Positions 48,537 through 60,195 of a stretch of 64,000 nucleotides of DNA are shown here, one piece after another. Source of the DNA: Moraxellaceae bacterium. GTDB taxonomy: Bacteria > Pseudomonadota > Gammaproteobacteria > Pseudomonadales > Moraxellaceae. Both the position numbers and the translations under genes were made by a program. Location: NCBI GenBank assembly GCA_030680295.1, contig JAUXVU010000033.1, positions 62,001-126,000 on the forward strand, read 5' to 3'. Numbering within the stretch: position 1 is the first letter of the stretch; every line of letters starts with the position of its first letter. Below the pieces are notes generated by a model. It saw only the letters and a program-made list of their open reading frames with translations, was not told the DNA's origin and made no database searches.

Positions 48537-49892
48537 TCAACTGACCTTTATTCGGACCGGCAGATTAACCAGCGCATCCGACTGCCATAAGACTTGATCT
48601 ACCTTCAGGTAAAGCAACTCATCATCACTCAACATCACTAGCTCTTCTACACCTGGCAGCTGCCGAAGTTGTTCGAGCTGCTCTCGGCTTAAGGTTTGCT
48701 CGGGCTGCAATACAACACTCTGCCAATAAATTGGCGACACCATTGACGACGCCCGCCATAACCAACACAGCGCAACTACCGCCAAGCCCCAAAACAATAT
48801 CGCGCTACCGCCCTTTTGCAATAACAAGCCACCTAGTGCACCGCCGACAAACGCACCAGCAAATTGACTGGTACTGTAAATACCCATTGCCGTACCTTTG
48901 CTTGCTGGCGGACACATTTTACTAACTAAAGAAGGCAGCATCGCTTCCAGTAAATTAAAGGCAAAAAAGAATAGGGCCACCGCCAACATTAACGGCCAAA
49001 GGCTTTGTTGCACCACGGCCAATATCGGCATGGATAACAGCAGCAAAATAATTGCAGAAAGATACACGCGACGAATTTGTTGTTTCTTTTCAGCCACCAC
49101 CACCGCTGGCACCAACACCACAAAAGACAGCAGCATCACTGGCAAATACAACCAACCATGCTGTGTCGCTGGCAGGCCAGCACTCACCAACATACTGGGC
49201 AAGGCAACAAAGCAGGCCATCATAATTAAGTGCAGACTAAAAATACCGACATTTAAACGGCGTAGTTCTGGCAGCGCCAACATGCCACGTAACTGCTGCT
49301 GATAATCAGGCGGCAGATGACTTACTTGGCGGCCACGCGGCAACCAGATTATGGCCAACAACATAGCCAGCCCACCCAGCACGGCAGTAGCAATAAACAA
49401 TCCGGACAGGCCCAAGTTAGCCGCCAACCACGGCCCCATCACAAAGGACAAAGCAAAGGCCACGCCAATACTCATGCCTAAAATGGCCATGCCTTTGCTT
49501 CGATTTTCGTCACGAACTAGGTCTGACATGAGCGCCATTACTACCGCTGAAATAGCGCCCATGCCCTGTAAGAATCGACCTGCAATCACGCCCCAAATTG
49601 ATGTTGATGCAGCAGCTAACACACCACCTAATACAAACAACAAGAGGCCTAACAAAATTAATAGGCGGCGATCAAAGCGATCAGCCAATACGCCAAAAGG
49701 AATCTGCAGCAGCAACTGGGCCAAACCGTAAGCTCCAATAGCGACCCCAATTAAAAATGGACTTGCACCCTCTAATTGCGCGCCATATATGGCAAACACC
49801 GGCAAAATCATGAACAAGCCCATCATGCGCAGCGAAAAGATGCTCGCTAACGACAAAACTGCCCGGCGTTCAACCGCAGAAAAAGCGCTCAT
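48537..49892 (-). CDS. MFS transporter with a C-terminal soluble domain
   Basis: 451 residues. Twelve membrane segments fill about residues 1-390, with the MFS loop motif GVLADRFDRRLLI after helix 2. The last 50 residues (REQLEQLRQLPGVEELV to the end) form a small soluble, ferredoxin-like unit. No substrate is evident; drug or metabolite efflux is the general expectation. Pseudomonas has a similar transporter gene between ssb and uvrA, so the arrangement is old. Confidence 0.9.
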   Translation of the reverse strand: MSAFSAVERRAVLSLASIFSLRMMGLFMILPVFAIYGAQLEGASPFLIGVAIGAYGLAQLLLQIPFGVLADRFDRRLLILLGLLLFVLGGVLAAASTSIWGVIAGRFLQGMGAISAVVMALMSDLVRDENRSKGMAILGMSIGVAFALSFVMGPWLAANLGLSGLFIATAVLGGLAMLLAIIWLPRGRQVSHLPPDYQQQLRGMLALPELRRLNVGIFSLHLIMMACFVALPSMLVSAGLPATQHGWLYLPVMLLSFVVLVPAVVVAEKKQQIRRVYLSAIILLLLSMPILAVVQQSLWPLMLAVALFFFAFNLLEAMLPSLVSKMCPPASKGTAMGIYSTSQFAGAFVGGALGGLLLQKGGSAILFWGLAVVALCWLWRASSMVSPIYWQSVVLQPEQTLSREQLEQLRQLPGVEELVMLSDDELLYLKVDQVLWQSDALVNLPVRIKVS

Positions 49893-50033
49893 AACCCATC
49901 ACACCCCAACTAGAAGTGCGCGATTCTAACAGGTGTTGAGGCAACATCACTCCTCAACAAATTAACTTGTAGTCTGGGATTGTCAGGCTCATTGCGTATA
50001 CTGTTCGATTGTTCTTATACGACGGCAGCAGCA

Positions 50034-52862
50034 ATGAGCAGCATCAAAGTACGTGGCGCACGCACGCACAATTTGAAAAATATCAGTCTTGATATTCCCC
50101 GCGACAAATTAGTCGTTATTACTGGTCTTTCTGGCTCAGGCAAATCATCCCTTGCCTTTGATACGCTCTATGCTGAAGGTCAGCGACGTTACGTTGAGTC
50201 GCTGTCAGCTTATGCCCGTCAATTTCTGTCGCTAATGGAAAAGCCTGATGTTGATCACATCGAAGGTCTATCGCCCGCCATTTCGATTGAGCAAAAGTCA
50301 ACGTCGCACAATCCACGCTCAACAGTGGGCACCATTACCGAAATTCACGACTACCTGCGCCTGTTATTTGCACGCGTTGGCTCGCCACGCTGCCCTGAGC
50401 ACAATGTAGAGCTTAGCGCGCAAACGGTAAGCCAAATGGTTGATCATGTACTGAGCTTGCCTGAGAGCTCATCATGGATGCTGCTCGCACCAGTGGTGCG
50501 CGAACGTAAAGGCGAACACTTACATGTGTTTGAGCGTCTGCGAGCTGATGGCTTTGTGCGCGCACGCATTAACGGCTTGGTTGTCGATTTAGACGAAGCA
50601 CCGGCACTCGACAAACAACGCAAACACAGCATCGAAGTCGTGGTTGACCGCTTCAAAGTTAGACCCGACCTTGGCCTTAGACTAGCAGAATCATTTGAAA
50701 CCGCATTACGCATCGCTGAAGGCATTGCTTGGGTTGCCCCCATGGATGGCAGTGCACAAGAAATGGTGTTTTCCGCTAAGTTCAGCTGCCCACACTGTGG
50801 TTATGCCATTACGGAAATGGAACCACGCCTATTCTCGTTTAATAACCCTGCTGGCGCCTGCCCAAGCTGCGATGGTCTAGGTGTTCGTCAATATTTCGAT
50901 GCTCAGCGTCTCATTACTCAGCCAGAGTTATCTCTTGCTGAAGGCGCTATTCGCGGCTGGGATAAGCGCAACTTCTACTACTACGCTATGTTAGAGGCGC
51001 TGGCCACACACTATCAGTTTAGCCTAGACACACCATGGCAGGAGCTCAGCAAGAAAGTACAGCAAGTACTACTGAACGGATCTGGCGATGAACAAATCAC
51101 CTTTAACTACACTGGTGACCGCGGCAAACTGGTGCTTCGCCAGCACACTTTTGAGGGTATTTTGCGCAACCTTGATCGTCGCTATCGAGAAACTGAGTCC
51201 AATAGTGTGCGTGAAGAACTAGCAAAGTACTTAACTACTTCAGCATGTGGCGATTGTGGTGGCTCTCGTTTACGCACCGAGGCACGCCATGTGTATGTCG
51301 AGCAACATAACCTACCAGCCATTTCACAAATGCCGATTGCCGCCGCATGTGACTACTTTCATGGTCTGCAGTTAACAGGGGCTAAAGGTGAAATTGCTGA
51401 CAAGATCCTGAAAGAAATCCGTGAGCGCTTACAGTTTTTAGTCAATGTTGGTTTGAACTATTTAAGCCTTGCTCGCTCAGCAGAGACCCTATCTGGCGGC
51501 GAAGCACAACGTATTCGTCTGGCGTCGCAAATCGGTGCGGGCCTTGTTGGTGTCATGTATGTTTTGGATGAACCCTCAATTGGCCTACACCAAAGGGACA
51601 ATGAGCGCTTACTCAAAACGCTGACTCATCTGCGCGATCTCGGCAACTCAGTGTTAGTGGTTGAGCATGATGAAGACGCCATCCGGGCTGCAGACTACAT
51701 TATTGATATTGGCCCTGGCGCCGGCGTACATGGTGGTCAAATCATTGCTCAAGGTCAGCTGGCAGACATTATCAATGCACCAGACTCGTTAACCGGCGAC
51801 TACTTATCAGGACGCAAGGGAATAACTATTCCAGAGCGCCGGGCACCGGACCCTAAACGCCAGTTACGCATCGTCAATGCCTCTGGCAATAACCTGCAAA
51901 ATGTCACGGTTGATATCCCTATTGGCCTAATGACTTGCATCACCGGTGTCTCTGGCTCAGGCAAGTCTACGTTAATCAACTCAACGCTCTATCCCGTGGC
52001 AGCACACCTGCTAAATGGTGCCAATGAACGCACACCAGCCGCGCATGAGCGCATTGAGGGCATGCAGCACCTAGACAAGGTGGTTGATATTGACCAAAGC
52101 CCCATTGGACGAACGCCGCGCTCTAACCCAGCCACCTACACCGGCATCTTCACGCCTATTCGTGAGTTATTTGCCGGCACACAAGAGGCCAGATCACGCG
52201 GCTATGGACCGGGACGGTTTTCGTTTAATGTCAAAGGTGGTCGCTGTGAGGCCTGCCAAGGTGATGGCGTCATCAAAGTAGAGATGCACTTTTTACCCGA
52301 TGTCTATGTGCCTTGCGATGTCTGTCATGGCAAGCGTTATAACCGTGAAACGCTGGATATACGCTACAAAGGCAAAAGCATTGACCACGTGTTAGAAATG
52401 ACCGTGGAAGTTGCCCGTGAATTCTTTGATGCCGTGCCGGCGTTAGCGCGACGCTTGCAAACGTTAATCGACGTTGGCCTGTCTTACATTACCTTAGGGC
52501 AAGCAGCAACAACGCTTTCTGGTGGTGAAGCACAGCGCGTTAAGTTAGCACGTGAGTTAGCCAAACGTGACACCGGCAGTACGCTGTATATTTTGGATGA
52601 GCCCACTACTGGCTTGCACTTTCATGACATTAAAAAGCTAATGGAAGTGTTAAATGCCTTGCGTGATCATGGCAATACCGTGGTCATTATTGAGCACAAT
52701 TTGGACGTCATTAAAACGGCAGATTGGATTATTGACTTAGGCCCAGAAGGCGGTAGCGGCGGCGGCGAAATCGTGGCAGAAGGGACCCCCGAAGCTGTAG
52801 CGGCCAACCCGAAGTCACACACTGGCCATTTCTTAGCACCACTACTTTGCAGCCCTAAATAG
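50034..52862 (+). CDS. uvrA: Excinuclease ABC subunit A
   Basis: Damage-recognition ATPase of nucleotide excision repair. Two ABC units are visible: GLSGSGKSS near residue 31 with LSGGEAQRI, and GVSGSGKST near 640 with LSGGEAQRV. Zinc modules show as CPHCG, CPSCDG and CEACQGDGV...CDVCHG. The length is 942 (E. coli 940). I chose the ATG at 50034 ([17 protein letters not shown]); the longer frame from 49980 lies in the promoter gap shared with the MFS gene. No clear LexA-type operator was found upstream. Convergent with rplQ. Confidence 0.97.
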   Translation: MSSIKVRGARTHNLKNISLDIPRDKLVVITGLSGSGKSSLAFDTLYAEGQRRYVESLSAYARQFLSLMEKPDVDHIEGLSPAISIEQKSTSHNPRSTVGTITEIHDYLRLLFARVGSPRCPEHNVELSAQTVSQMVDHVLSLPESSSWMLLAPVVRERKGEHLHVFERLRADGFVRARINGLVVDLDEAPALDKQRKHSIEVVVDRFKVRPDLGLRLAESFETALRIAEGIAWVAPMDGSAQEMVFSAKFSCPHCGYAITEMEPRLFSFNNPAGACPSCDGLGVRQYFDAQRLITQPELSLAEGAIRGWDKRNFYYYAMLEALATHYQFSLDTPWQELSKKVQQVLLNGSGDEQITFNYTGDRGKLVLRQHTFEGILRNLDRRYRETESNSVREELAKYLTTSACGDCGGSRLRTEARHVYVEQHNLPAISQMPIAAACDYFHGLQLTGAKGEIADKILKEIRERLQFLVNVGLNYLSLARSAETLSGGEAQRIRLASQIGAGLVGVMYVLDEPSIGLHQRDNERLLKTLTHLRDLGNSVLVVEHDEDAIRAADYIIDIGPGAGVHGGQIIAQGQLADIINAPDSLTGDYLSGRKGITIPERRAPDPKRQLRIVNASGNNLQNVTVDIPIGLMTCITGVSGSGKSTLINSTLYPVAAHLLNGANERTPAAHERIEGMQHLDKVVDIDQSPIGRTPRSNPATYTGIFTPIRELFAGTQEARSRGYGPGRFSFNVKGGRCEACQGDGVIKVEMHFLPDVYVPCDVCHGKRYNRETLDIRYKGKSIDHVLEMTVEVAREFFDAVPALARRLQTLIDVGLSYITLGQAATTLSGGEAQRVKLARELAKRDTGSTLYILDEPTTGLHFHDIKKLMEVLNALRDHGNTVVIIEHNLDVIKTADWIIDLGPEGGSGGGEIVAEGTPEAVAANPKSHTGHFLAPLLCSPK

Positions 52863-52892
52863 GGCTGCTTGTTAAGCACAACAAGCAGGCAT

Positions 52893-52934
52893 AAAAAAAC
52901 CGGCACACTTTATACAAGCAGTGCCGGTTTTTTT
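52893..52934. terminator. Shared terminator between uvrA and rplQ
   Basis: AAAAAAACCGGCAC, 14-base loop, GTGCCGGTTTTTTT. The stem has A and T tracts on both sides and serves uvrA (plus) and the alpha operon (minus). A second stem, CTGCTTGTT/AACAAGCAG at 52865-52888, directly follows the uvrA stop. Confidence 0.85.
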
Positions 52935-52946
52935 ATGTATTAACGC

Positions 52947-53333
52947 TTATTCAGCGTCAACAGCAGCCGTTGTCAGCTCACGATCAACTAGCTCAACGTA
53001 TGCCATCGGCGCGTTGTCACCTGGACGATTGCCAGCTTTCAAAATACGCAGATAACCACCGTTGCGCTCTTTGTAACGAGGACCCAACACGGTAAATAAC
53101 TTACCAACCATTTCTTTCGAACGTGTACGTGCGAACGCTAAGCGGCGGTTAGCCACAGTGTCGTTCTTTGCCAGCGTAATCAACGGCTCGGCAACACGGC
53201 GCAGTTCTTTTGCTTTTGGCACTGTGGTACGAATTAATTCGTGCTCGAACAGTGACACAGCCATATTTTTAAACATGGCACCACGGTGGGCAGTGGTACG
53301 ACCCAGTTTTACACCACTATTACGATGACGCAT
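52947..53333 (-). CDS. rplQ: 50S ribosomal protein L17
   Basis: Last gene of the alpha operon. [17 protein letters not shown] at the N-terminus, with the basic body and the [15 protein letters not shown] segment, is L17. 128 residues. The stop lies 13 bases from the shared terminator. Confidence 0.97.
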   Translation of the reverse strand: MRHRNSGVKLGRTTAHRGAMFKNMAVSLFEHELIRTTVPKAKELRRVAEPLITLAKNDTVANRRLAFARTRSKEMVGKLFTVLGPRYKERNGGYLRILKAGNRPGDNAPMAYVELVDRELTTAAVDAE

Positions 53334-53364
53334 GGCAGTATTCCTACACTAATTCAGTTGATGA

Positions 53365-54372
53365 TCAACGTGAACGAAAGTTCAGTCGGTCATCGTTGCG
53401 GAGACTGGCTGGTGGCCAATTCTCAAGACGCATGCCTAAAGACAAACCTTTCGACGCCAACACATCTTTGATTTCAGTCAAAGACTTTTTGCCCAGGTTT
53501 GGCGTTTTCAACAGCTCAACTTCAGAGCGTTGTACCAAATCGCCGATATAATAAATATTTTCGGCTTTTAAGCAGTTAGCTGAACGAACTGTCAGTTCCA
53601 AATCATCCACTGGACGCAGCAGCAATGGATCTACTTCAGGCTCATTGCCTACTTTAGATGCCACAGGGCTATCAGCTTCCAAATTCACGAACACCGAAAT
53701 TTGCTGTTGCAAAATTGTGGCGGCGCGACGAATGGCTTCTTCAGGATCGATAGTGCCGTTTGTCTCTAGGTCAATGACCAGCTTATCAAGGTCGGTACGT
53801 TGCTCAACACGAGCACTTTCAACAACGTATGACACGCGACGAACAGGGCTAAATGACGCATCCAACAACAGACGACCGATTGGACGAGAATCTTCATCGT
53901 CATAACGGCCATCAGCTGGCTCATAACCACGACCACGAGCAACACGACACTTCATTTTCAAGTGTGCATTGGCCGCCAAAGTCGCAATAACATGGCCTGG
54001 ATTTACGATTTCAACGTTGTGCGGCAAGGACAAGTCAGCTGCTGTTACTTCGCAAGGACCTTTGATGTCCAATGCCAAGACAGCTTCATCTTGTTCATGC
54101 AGCTTAACAGCCAACCCTTTCAGGTTAAGCAGGATTTCAATAACGTCTTCCTGCACACCTTCGATGGCGCTGTATTCATGCTCTACACCGTCGATTTCAA
54201 CATCAACAACAGCAGCACCTGGCATCGACGACAGCAAAATTCTGCGCAATGCGTTGCCTAGTGTGTGGCCGAAACCACGCTCTAGCGGTTCCAACGTTAC
54301 CTTTGCACGGCTAACACTTGCAGCCTGTACATTGATCGCGCTGGGCGTCAAAAACTCATTGACCTGTGACAT
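53365..54372 (-). CDS. rpoA: DNA-directed RNA polymerase subunit alpha
   Basis: Assembly and activator-contact subunit of RNA polymerase. The N-terminal domain (about 1-230) has [18 protein letters not shown]; the C-terminal domain (about 250-325) has [15 protein letters not shown] and [13 protein letters not shown], which contact UP elements and activators. The ATG at 54372 has GAGGT upstream; a GTG three codons earlier is less likely. 335 residues. Confidence 0.98.
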   Translation of the reverse strand: MSQVNEFLTPSAINVQAASVSRAKVTLEPLERGFGHTLGNALRRILLSSMPGAAVVDVEIDGVEHEYSAIEGVQEDVIEILLNLKGLAVKLHEQDEAVLALDIKGPCEVTAADLSLPHNVEIVNPGHVIATLAANAHLKMKCRVARGRGYEPADGRYDDEDSRPIGRLLLDASFSPVRRVSYVVESARVEQRTDLDKLVIDLETNGTIDPEEAIRRAATILQQQISVFVNLEADSPVASKVGNEPEVDPLLLRPVDDLELTVRSANCLKAENIYYIGDLVQRSEVELLKTPNLGKKSLTEIKDVLASKGLSLGMRLENWPPASLRNDDRLNFRSR

Positions 54373-54395
54373 GGACGACACCTCAAATCAATCGA

Positions 54396-55019
54396 TTACT
54401 TGGAGTACAACTCAACGATCAAGTTTTCGTTGATTTCGGAGGACAGGTCCGAACGCTCTGGACGTGATTTGAATGTGCCTTCCAACTTAGTGGTATCTAC
54501 TTGAATCCAAGCAGGTACACCTCGTTGTGCAGCCAATTCAATCGCATTCTTCACGCGCAATTGGTTTTTCGCTTTTTCATGTACAGTAATTACTGCACCC
54601 GGAGCGACTTGGAAAGACGCAACGTTTACACGAACACCGTCTACCAAGATGGCACGGTGGCTAACCAATTGACGTGCTTCAGAACGTGTGGAGCCAAAGC
54701 CCATACGATAAACAACGTTATCCAGACGAGATTCAAGCAGTTGCAGCAGGTTTTCACCTGTAGCGCCTTTCAGGCGGGCTGCTTCTTTATAGTAGTTGCT
54801 GAACTGACGCTCAAGCACACCATAAATACGACGAACCTTCATTTTTTCACGGTGCTGAGTACCGTAGTCGGACATGCGTCCTTTACGCGAAGCACCATGG
54901 ACACCCGGTGGGGTATCAGCTTTACATTTAGAATCCAGCGCACGAATGCCGCTCTTCAACTGAAGATCGGTCCCTTCGCGACGGGAGAGTTTGCACTTCG
55001 GGCCAATATAACGAGCCAT
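54396..55019 (-). CDS. rpsD: 30S ribosomal protein S4
   Basis: Primary 16S rRNA binder and, in E. coli, the translational repressor of the alpha operon. [16 protein letters not shown], the S4 RNA-binding domain ([18 protein letters not shown]) and 207 residues fit. The zinc-free form lacks the CxxC cluster. Confidence 0.97.
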   Translation of the reverse strand: MARYIGPKCKLSRREGTDLQLKSGIRALDSKCKADTPPGVHGASRKGRMSDYGTQHREKMKVRRIYGVLERQFSNYYKEAARLKGATGENLLQLLESRLDNVVYRMGFGSTRSEARQLVSHRAILVDGVRVNVASFQVAPGAVITVHEKAKNQLRVKNAIELAAQRGVPAWIQVDTTKLEGTFKSRPERSDLSSEINENLIVELYSK

Positions 55020-55034
55020 TTTCCCAATCTCCTC

Positions 55035-55424
55035 TTACACGCGACGCTTTTTCGGCGGACGGCAGCCGTTATGCGGAATAGGGGTTACGTCTGAAATGCT
55101 ATTAATTTTATAACCCACTGCATTCAATGCACGCACGGCGGACTCGCGGCCCGGGCCTGGACCTTTCACGAGAACGTCTAAATTCTTTAGACCGTAATCG
55201 AGGGCTGCCTTACCGGCAACCTCTGCAGCAACCTGCGCTGCGAAAGGGGTAGACTTACGGGAACCGCGGAAGCCCTGACCACCTGAGGTGGCCCAGGCCA
55301 GTGCATTACCTTGTCGATCGGTAATCGTCACAATGGTGTTATTAAAAGAAGCATGAATGTGCGCGATACCGTCAGATACCTGACGTGTCACCTTCTTGCG
55401 ACCGCGCGAATTATCTTTTGCCAT
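55035..55424 (-). CDS. rpsK: 30S ribosomal protein S11
   Basis: Platform protein of the small subunit. [15 protein letters not shown] and the C-terminal [18 protein letters not shown] are diagnostic. 129 residues. Confidence 0.98.
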   Translation of the reverse strand: MAKDNSRGRKKVTRQVSDGIAHIHASFNNTIVTITDRQGNALAWATSGGQGFRGSRKSTPFAAQVAAEVAGKAALDYGLKNLDVLVKGPGPGRESAVRALNAVGYKINSISDVTPIPHNGCRPPKKRRV

Positions 55425-55451
55425 CTTTTAGCTTCCGAGTTCTACAAAAAA

Positions 55452-55811
55452 TTAGTTCTTACGAACGGCTTTACGCGGGCCCTTACGAGTACGCGCGTTT
55501 GTCTTAGTACGCTGTCCACGGACAGGCAGACCACGACGATGACGCATGCCACGATAGCAGCCCAAATCCATGAGACGTTTGATGTTCATGGATACTTCAC
55601 GACGGAGGTCACCCTCAGTCGTAACTGCTGCCACTTGGGCACGCACCTGATCAAGTTGCGCATCCGACAATTCCCGAATTTTTGTTTCAGGCGCAATTCC
55701 AACAGCCGAAAGGATCTTGGCTGAAGTTGTGCGACCGATACCAAAAATGTAGGTCAATGAGATGACCGCATGCTTGTTATCAGGAATGTTGACGCCGGCG
55801 ATACGAGCCAT
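55452..55811 (-). CDS. rpsM: 30S ribosomal protein S13
   Basis: Head protein contacting the 50S subunit and P-site t[18 protein letters not shown] at the start and [16 protein letters not shown] near the end. I chose the ATG at 55811, nine bases from GGAG; an ATG two codons earlier lies too close to that site. First gene of the alpha operon proper, 106 bases after rpmJ. Confidence 0.97.
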   Translation of the reverse strand: MARIAGVNIPDNKHAVISLTYIFGIGRTTSAKILSAVGIAPETKIRELSDAQLDQVRAQVAAVTTEGDLRREVSMNIKRLMDLGCYRGMRHRRGLPVRGQRTKTNARTRKGPRKAVRKN

Positions 55812-55917
55812 TGACATTTACTCCACTTTTTAGGCGTATCAGTACGATTACATACTGGGCGTGAAAGGCGCGAGAGTTTAGCGACTTAATACCAACTATG
55901 CAACCGCCTGACGATCA

Positions 55918-56034
55918 TTAACCTTGACGTTGCTTGTGGCGCGGTTCAGCGCTGCAAATAACCCGAAGGCTTCCGTTACGGCGCACAATCTTACAGCTAC
56001 CGCAAATTTTCTTTACCGAGGCTTGAACTTTCAT
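55918..56034 (-). CDS. rpmJ: 50S ribosomal protein L36
   Basis: A 38-codon gene read directly from the sequence. It begins [15 protein letters not shown] and carries the zinc ligands Cys11, Cys14, Cys27 and His32, so this is the zinc-binding form. It lies between secY and rpsM, the classic position at the end of the spc operon. Confidence 0.95.
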   Translation of the reverse strand: MKVQASVKKICGSCKIVRRNGSLRVICSAEPRHKQRQG

Positions 56035-56066
56035 GGTTCACCTACTCCAACAAAACGCAAAAAGGT

Positions 56067-57431
56067 TCAGCGAATCTGCCCACTAGGACCGACACCCCTG
56101 AGGTTTGCTTTCTTCATCAAGGACTCATACTGATGCGACATCAAATGTGACTGCATCTGTGACATGAAATCCATGACAACGACGACTACGATCAGCAGTG
56201 ATGTACCGCCCAAGTAGAACGGAATACTGAAAGCAACCTGTAAAATCATCGGCAATAAACACACTGCCGTGATGTACAACGAACCCATCAGAGTCAAACG
56301 ACCCATAACAGTATCGATGTAACGTGTGGTTTGTTCACCAGGACGAATCCCAGGGATATACGCACCAGACTTCTTCAAGTTATCTGCTACATCACGTGGA
56401 CTAAATACCAGCGCAGTGTAGAAGTAGCAGAAGAAAATAATTAATAGACCAAACAGCAGTAAGTACAACGGCTGCGCTGGCGCCAACAATAACGACATCT
56501 CTTGCAGTACTTTTTGCACCGCATTTGGGTTTGGCGATTGAGCAAACCACTGACCAAGACTGGCCGGGAACAACAACAGCGAACTGGCAAAAATAGCGGG
56601 AATAACACCGGCCATGTTCAGCTTTAATGGCAAATGACTTTGTTGCGCAGCAAACACCTTACGACCCTGCTGACGCTGAGCGTACTGCACCGTAATACGA
56701 CGCTGACCACGCTCAATAAAGACCACTGCACCAACAACGGCTATCGCCAGTAATAAGATTACTAACAAGCCAATAACACTGATCTCACCTTGACGAGACG
56801 ACTCTAAGGCCATACCGATGGCAGCGGGCATACCAGCCACAATACCAGCAAAAATCAACATCGAAATACCGTTACCTACACCGCGCTCTGTAATCTGCTC
56901 ACCCAGCCACATTAAGAACACTGCACCAGCAACCAAACTTACAACAGCGGGAATCATAAAAGTCATGCCGACTGTCAGGGTGATGCCCTGAGAAATCAGA
57001 CCGACTGACATGCCAACCGCTTGAATAAACGCCAATACCACCGTGCCATAACGAGTGTACTGGTTGATCTTACGACGACCTGACTCACCTTCTTTCTTGA
57101 TTGCTTCAAGTGAAGGCACAACAGAAGCCGCTAACTGCATAATGATCGATGCAGAAATGTAAGGCATGATGCCCAGCGCCAGAATCGACATGCGCTCCAG
57201 AGCGCCGCCTGAGAACATATTGAACAGACTAAGGATAGTGTCCTTGTTCTGATCAAACAGCTGAGCCAAGCGCTCTGGGTTAATGCCAGGCACAGGAATA
57301 TGTGTACCTAGGCGAAATACCAGCAATGCCAGCAATAGAAAACCGATACGCCGTAACAACTCGGACATGCCTTTCGACATGCCCGGTTTTTGCATCTGTT
57401 CACGCGCTTGTTGGGTGCGGGCAGTCGCCAT
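56067..57431 (-). CDS. secY: Preprotein translocase subunit SecY
   Basis: Channel subunit of the Sec translocon. 454 residues with ten hydrophobic segments; [11 protein letters not shown] before the plug region and YSYFYT-type loop motifs ([13 protein letters not shown]), then [10 protein letters not shown]. Located between rplO and rpmJ in the spc operon. Confidence 0.98.
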   Translation of the reverse strand: MATARTQQAREQMQKPGMSKGMSELLRRIGFLLLALLVFRLGTHIPVPGINPERLAQLFDQNKDTILSLFNMFSGGALERMSILALGIMPYISASIIMQLAASVVPSLEAIKKEGESGRRKINQYTRYGTVVLAFIQAVGMSVGLISQGITLTVGMTFMIPAVVSLVAGAVFLMWLGEQITERGVGNGISMLIFAGIVAGMPAAIGMALESSRQGEISVIGLLVILLLAIAVVGAVVFIERGQRRITVQYAQRQQGRKVFAAQQSHLPLKLNMAGVIPAIFASSLLLFPASLGQWFAQSPNPNAVQKVLQEMSLLLAPAQPLYLLLFGLLIIFFCYFYTALVFSPRDVADNLKKSGAYIPGIRPGEQTTRYIDTVMGRLTLMGSLYITAVCLLPMILQVAFSIPFYLGGTSLLIVVVVVMDFMSQMQSHLMSHQYESLMKKANLRGVGPSGQIR

Positions 57432-57436
57432 ACAAC

Positions 57437-57871
57437 TTATTCCTCTACTTTACCGCCTGCGGCTTCAATCGCTGCGCGTGCACCCTTGGTGACTTTCACG
57501 CCTTTGATTGTCAGCGCGCGATTCACTTCACCCGACAGGATGATGCGTGCACGTGTCATGTCTTTACGAACGATGTTGGCATTTTTCAGCGTATCGAGCG
57601 TAACTTCATCACCATCAACACTGGCAATTTCTGACAGACGAACTTCAGCTGTCACTTGTTGCAGTAAAGAGGTAAAGCCGAACTTTGGCAGACGACGATA
57701 CAAAGGCATTTGACCGCCTTCAAAGCCAGGACGAACCTTGCCTTTACCGCGTGATTTTTGGCCTTTAACACCAACACCACCTGTCTTACCTAAGCCTGAA
57801 CCGATACCACGACCGCGACGCTTTGGCGCATGAGTAGAACCAACTGCTGGTTGAAGATCATTGAGTTGCAT
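57437..57871 (-). CDS. rplO: 50S ribosomal protein L15
   Basis: [18 protein letters not shown] followed by the glycine/basic-rich [16 protein letters not shown] stretch and [17 protein letters not shown] identify L15. 144 residues; five bases upstream of secY. Confidence 0.98.
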   Translation of the reverse strand: MQLNDLQPAVGSTHAPKRRGRGIGSGLGKTGGVGVKGQKSRGKGKVRPGFEGGQMPLYRRLPKFGFTSLLQQVTAEVRLSEIASVDGDEVTLDTLKNANIVRKDMTRARIILSGEVNRALTIKGVKVTKGARAAIEAAGGKVEE

Positions 57872-57873
57872 GA

Positions 57874-58050
57874 TTAACCCTCCACTTTCACAAGGTAATG
57901 GACTTTGTTGATCATGCCGCGGTTTGACGGCGTATCAATGACTTCAACGGTGTGGCCAATACGGCGCAGACCTAAACCTTGTAAACACAACTTGTGATTA
58001 CGCAGCTTGTGAGCGCTTGAACGCACCTGTGTAACTTTGATGGTTTTCAT
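57874..58050 (-). CDS. rpmD: 50S ribosomal protein L30
   Basis: A 58-codon gene read directly from the sequence. It begins [14 protein letters not shown] and contains [12 protein letters not shown] and RGMINKV, the L30 pattern. It sits between rpsE (four bases) and rplO (two bases). Confidence 0.95.
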   Translation of the reverse strand: MKTIKVTQVRSSAHKLRNHKLCLQGLGLRRIGHTVEVIDTPSNRGMINKVHYLVKVEG

Positions 58051-58054
58051 CGCA

Positions 58055-58552
58055 TTACCCCAAAATTTCTTCCACCGTCAGACCGCGCTTAGCAGCGACC
58101 TGTTCCGGCGTAGTCATCATGCCTAAACCATTAAAGGTGGCATGAACAACGTTATTAGCATTAGTCGAACCGTAGCACTTGGCCAACACGTTCTGAACAC
58201 CTGCAACTTCCAACACAGCGCGCATTGCACCACCGGCAATAACACCCGTACCTTCAGAGGCTGGCTGCATGTAGACACGTGTAGCACCATGACGACCATT
58301 AATTGGGTGCTGAATAGTTGCACCATTCAGGTCAATAGTAATCATATTGCGACGAGCGGCTTCCAGTGCTTTCTGGATAGCAGCAGGCACTTCACGCGCC
58401 TTGCCACGACCAAAACCTACACGGCCATTACCGTCGCCTACTACTGTCAGTGCAGTAAAGGCAAAAATCTTACCGCCTTTAACTGTTTTAGAAACGCGGT
58501 TAACTGCAACCAGCTTTTCTACGAAACCTTCATTTTGCTCAAGCTTAGCCAT
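58055..58552 (-). CDS. rpsE: 30S ribosomal protein S5
   Basis: Accuracy-related small-subunit protein. [20 protein letters not shown] and the [18 protein letters not shown] segment are typical. I chose the second of two adjacent ATG codons (58552), giving [10 protein letters not shown] and 165 residues with AAGGA seven bases upstream; the first ATG (58555) is nearly equivalent. Confidence 0.97.
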   Translation of the reverse strand: MAKLEQNEGFVEKLVAVNRVSKTVKGGKIFAFTALTVVGDGNGRVGFGRGKAREVPAAIQKALEAARRNMITIDLNGATIQHPINGRHGATRVYMQPASEGTGVIAGGAMRAVLEVAGVQNVLAKCYGSTNANNVVHATFNGLGMMTTPEQVAAKRGLTVEEILG

Positions 58553-58562
58553 CATCGTGTCC

Positions 58563-58913
58563 TTAGAATTCCAGACCCGCTTCACGCGCAGCATCTGCTA
58601 GCGCCTGAATGCGGCCATGATACTTAAAACCCGAGCGGTCAAATGCAACACGGGTAATTCCTGCCGACTTTGCACGTTCGGCGATTAGTGCACCAACCTT
58701 ACGTGCCGCTTCTACATTACCTGTAGCACCAGTACGCAGATCCGTGTCCAGTGTTGAAGCCTGAGCTAACACTTGACCACCGCAAGCGGATAACACTTGC
58801 GCGTAAATATGACGTGGCGTGCGGTTCACACACAGACGAACTGAACCGTTGGCACGAATTTTTGCACGCGTGCTTGCAGCACGACGAACACGAGCAACCT
58901 TTTTATCGTTCAT
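58563..58913 (-). CDS. rplR: 50S ribosomal protein L18
   Basis: 5S rRNA-binding protein. [15 protein letters not shown] and the C-terminal [21 protein letters not shown] are diagnostic. 116 residues. Confidence 0.98.
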   Translation of the reverse strand: MNDKKVARVRRAASTRAKIRANGSVRLCVNRTPRHIYAQVLSACGGQVLAQASTLDTDLRTGATGNVEAARKVGALIAERAKSAGITRVAFDRSGFKYHGRIQALADAAREAGLEF

Positions 58914-58927
58914 TGCGAGTGACTCCG

Positions 58928-59461
58928 TTACTTCTTCTTAGCTTCTTTACGCAGCACATTTTCATCTGCATAACGAACACCTTTACCCTTGTAGGGCTCT
59001 GGTGGACGGAAGCCACGAACATTGGCAGCGACCTGACCAAGCAGTTGCTTGTCAATTGACTTCAACAGAATTTCTGTTGGTGTTGGCGTTTCCGCAGTCA
59101 CACCTTCAGGCAATTGGAAATCAATGGGGTGCGAGTAGCCGAGGGCGAGGTTTAACACCTTGCCTTTAGCAGCTGCTTTATAACCCACACCGATCAGTTG
59201 AAGCTTGCGCTCAAAACCGGCTGACACACCCACAACATTGTTATTAAGCAATGAACGAGCAGTGCCTGTTTGCATCCAAGCGGATTGGCTATCTTCAGTT
59301 GGTGCGAGCTTAAGCTCAGCACCGTCTTGCTTGATAGTAACCAATGGATGCAGATTCAAAGACAATGTGCCTTTAGAACCTTTTAAATCCACTTGCTGGC
59401 CATTGATGCTGACATCAACACCGGCAGGAATAGTAATTGGTGATTTAGCTACACGAGACAT
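58928..59461 (-). CDS. rplF: 50S ribosomal protein L6
   Basis: [15 protein letters not shown] start, [12 protein letters not shown] in the middle and the C-terminal [13 protein letters not shown] motif. 177 residues, as in E. coli. Confidence 0.98.
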   Translation of the reverse strand: MSRVAKSPITIPAGVDVSINGQQVDLKGSKGTLSLNLHPLVTIKQDGAELKLAPTEDSQSAWMQTGTARSLLNNNVVGVSAGFERKLQLIGVGYKAAAKGKVLNLALGYSHPIDFQLPEGVTAETPTPTEILLKSIDKQLLGQVAANVRGFRPPEPYKGKGVRYADENVLRKEAKKK

Positions 59462-59473
59462 CTTCGTTCACCC

Positions 59474-59866
59474 TTAAGAAACAAGTGCAATAACTTCACC
59501 ACCAACGCCAGCAGCACGTGCAGCGCGATCGGTCAAGATGCCTTTGTTAGTGGAGACGATGAGAATGCCTAAACCTTGCTTAACACGGTTCAGATCATCC
59601 TTGCCCTTATAAATACGCAGACCTGGGCGACTTACACGCTTGATCTCTTCGATTACAGGCTTGCCTTCGAAGTACTTCAGCGCAATCGTCAACGTTGGTT
59701 TAATGTCAGAGGATACGTCGAACTTTTCAACATAACCTTCAGACTGCAGCAACTTGGCGAGTGACACTTTTAATTTAGACGAAGGCATACCAACCGTTGG
59801 TTTGCCAGCGCGCTGTGCGTTGCGAATGCGTGTCAGCATATCTGCGACGGTATCTTGCATACTCAT
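59474..59866 (-). CDS. rpsH: 30S ribosomal protein S8
   Basis: [18 protein letters not shown] at the start and the C-terminal [18 protein letters not shown]8 is the translational repressor of the spc operon in E. coli. 130 residues, identical in length to E. coli S8. Confidence 0.98.
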   Translation of the reverse strand: MSMQDTVADMLTRIRNAQRAGKPTVGMPSSKLKVSLAKLLQSEGYVEKFDVSSDIKPTLTIALKYFEGKPVIEEIKRVSRPGLRIYKGKDDLNRVKQGLGILIVSTNKGILTDRAARAAGVGGEVIALVS

Positions 59867-59880
59867 TTTCAGTAATCCTC

Positions 59881-60186
59881 TTACCAGCTGCCTTTAACGA
59901 CGCCAGGGACATCGCCACGCATAACAGCTTCACGCAACTTAATACGGGCTAAGCCGAATTTGCGGAAGTAGCCATGAGGACGACCAGTCAAACCACAGCG
60001 ATTACGCAAACGGCTTGGGCTTGAGTCACGTGGTAGCTCTTGCAAACGCAAAATAGCTGCCCAACGTGCTTCTTCTGTTGCTGAAACATCAGCAATTGTC
60101 GCCTTCAGTTCTTGACGTAGCTTGGCGTACTTGGCGACGAGTTTCTCGCGTTTAGCTTCGCGATTAAGCATGCTCTTCTTAGCCAT
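59881..60186 (-). CDS. rpsN: 30S ribosomal protein S14 (zinc-free form)
   Basis: 101 residues, the long form without the two CxxC pairs. [21 protein letters not shown] is the core motif. The zinc-free S14 beside a zinc-binding L36 is an ordinary combination. Confidence 0.97.
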   Translation of the reverse strand: MAKKSMLNREAKREKLVAKYAKLRQELKATIADVSATEEARWAAILRLQELPRDSSPSRLRNRCGLTGRPHGYFRKFGLARIKLREAVMRGDVPGVVKGSW

Positions 60187-60195
60187 GATTCAGCC

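Noticed and set aside
49980-50033. Possible LexA-type SOS box upstream of uvrA (CTGT near 50001)
   Set aside because: The matching ACAG half at eight bases is absent; CTGT alone has no weight.
55812-55917. S4-binding alpha-operon leader pseudoknot before rpsM
   Set aside because: The gap is in the right place and of suitable size, but I could not draw a convincing pseudoknot by eye; a covariance-model search against the alpha operon leader would decide.
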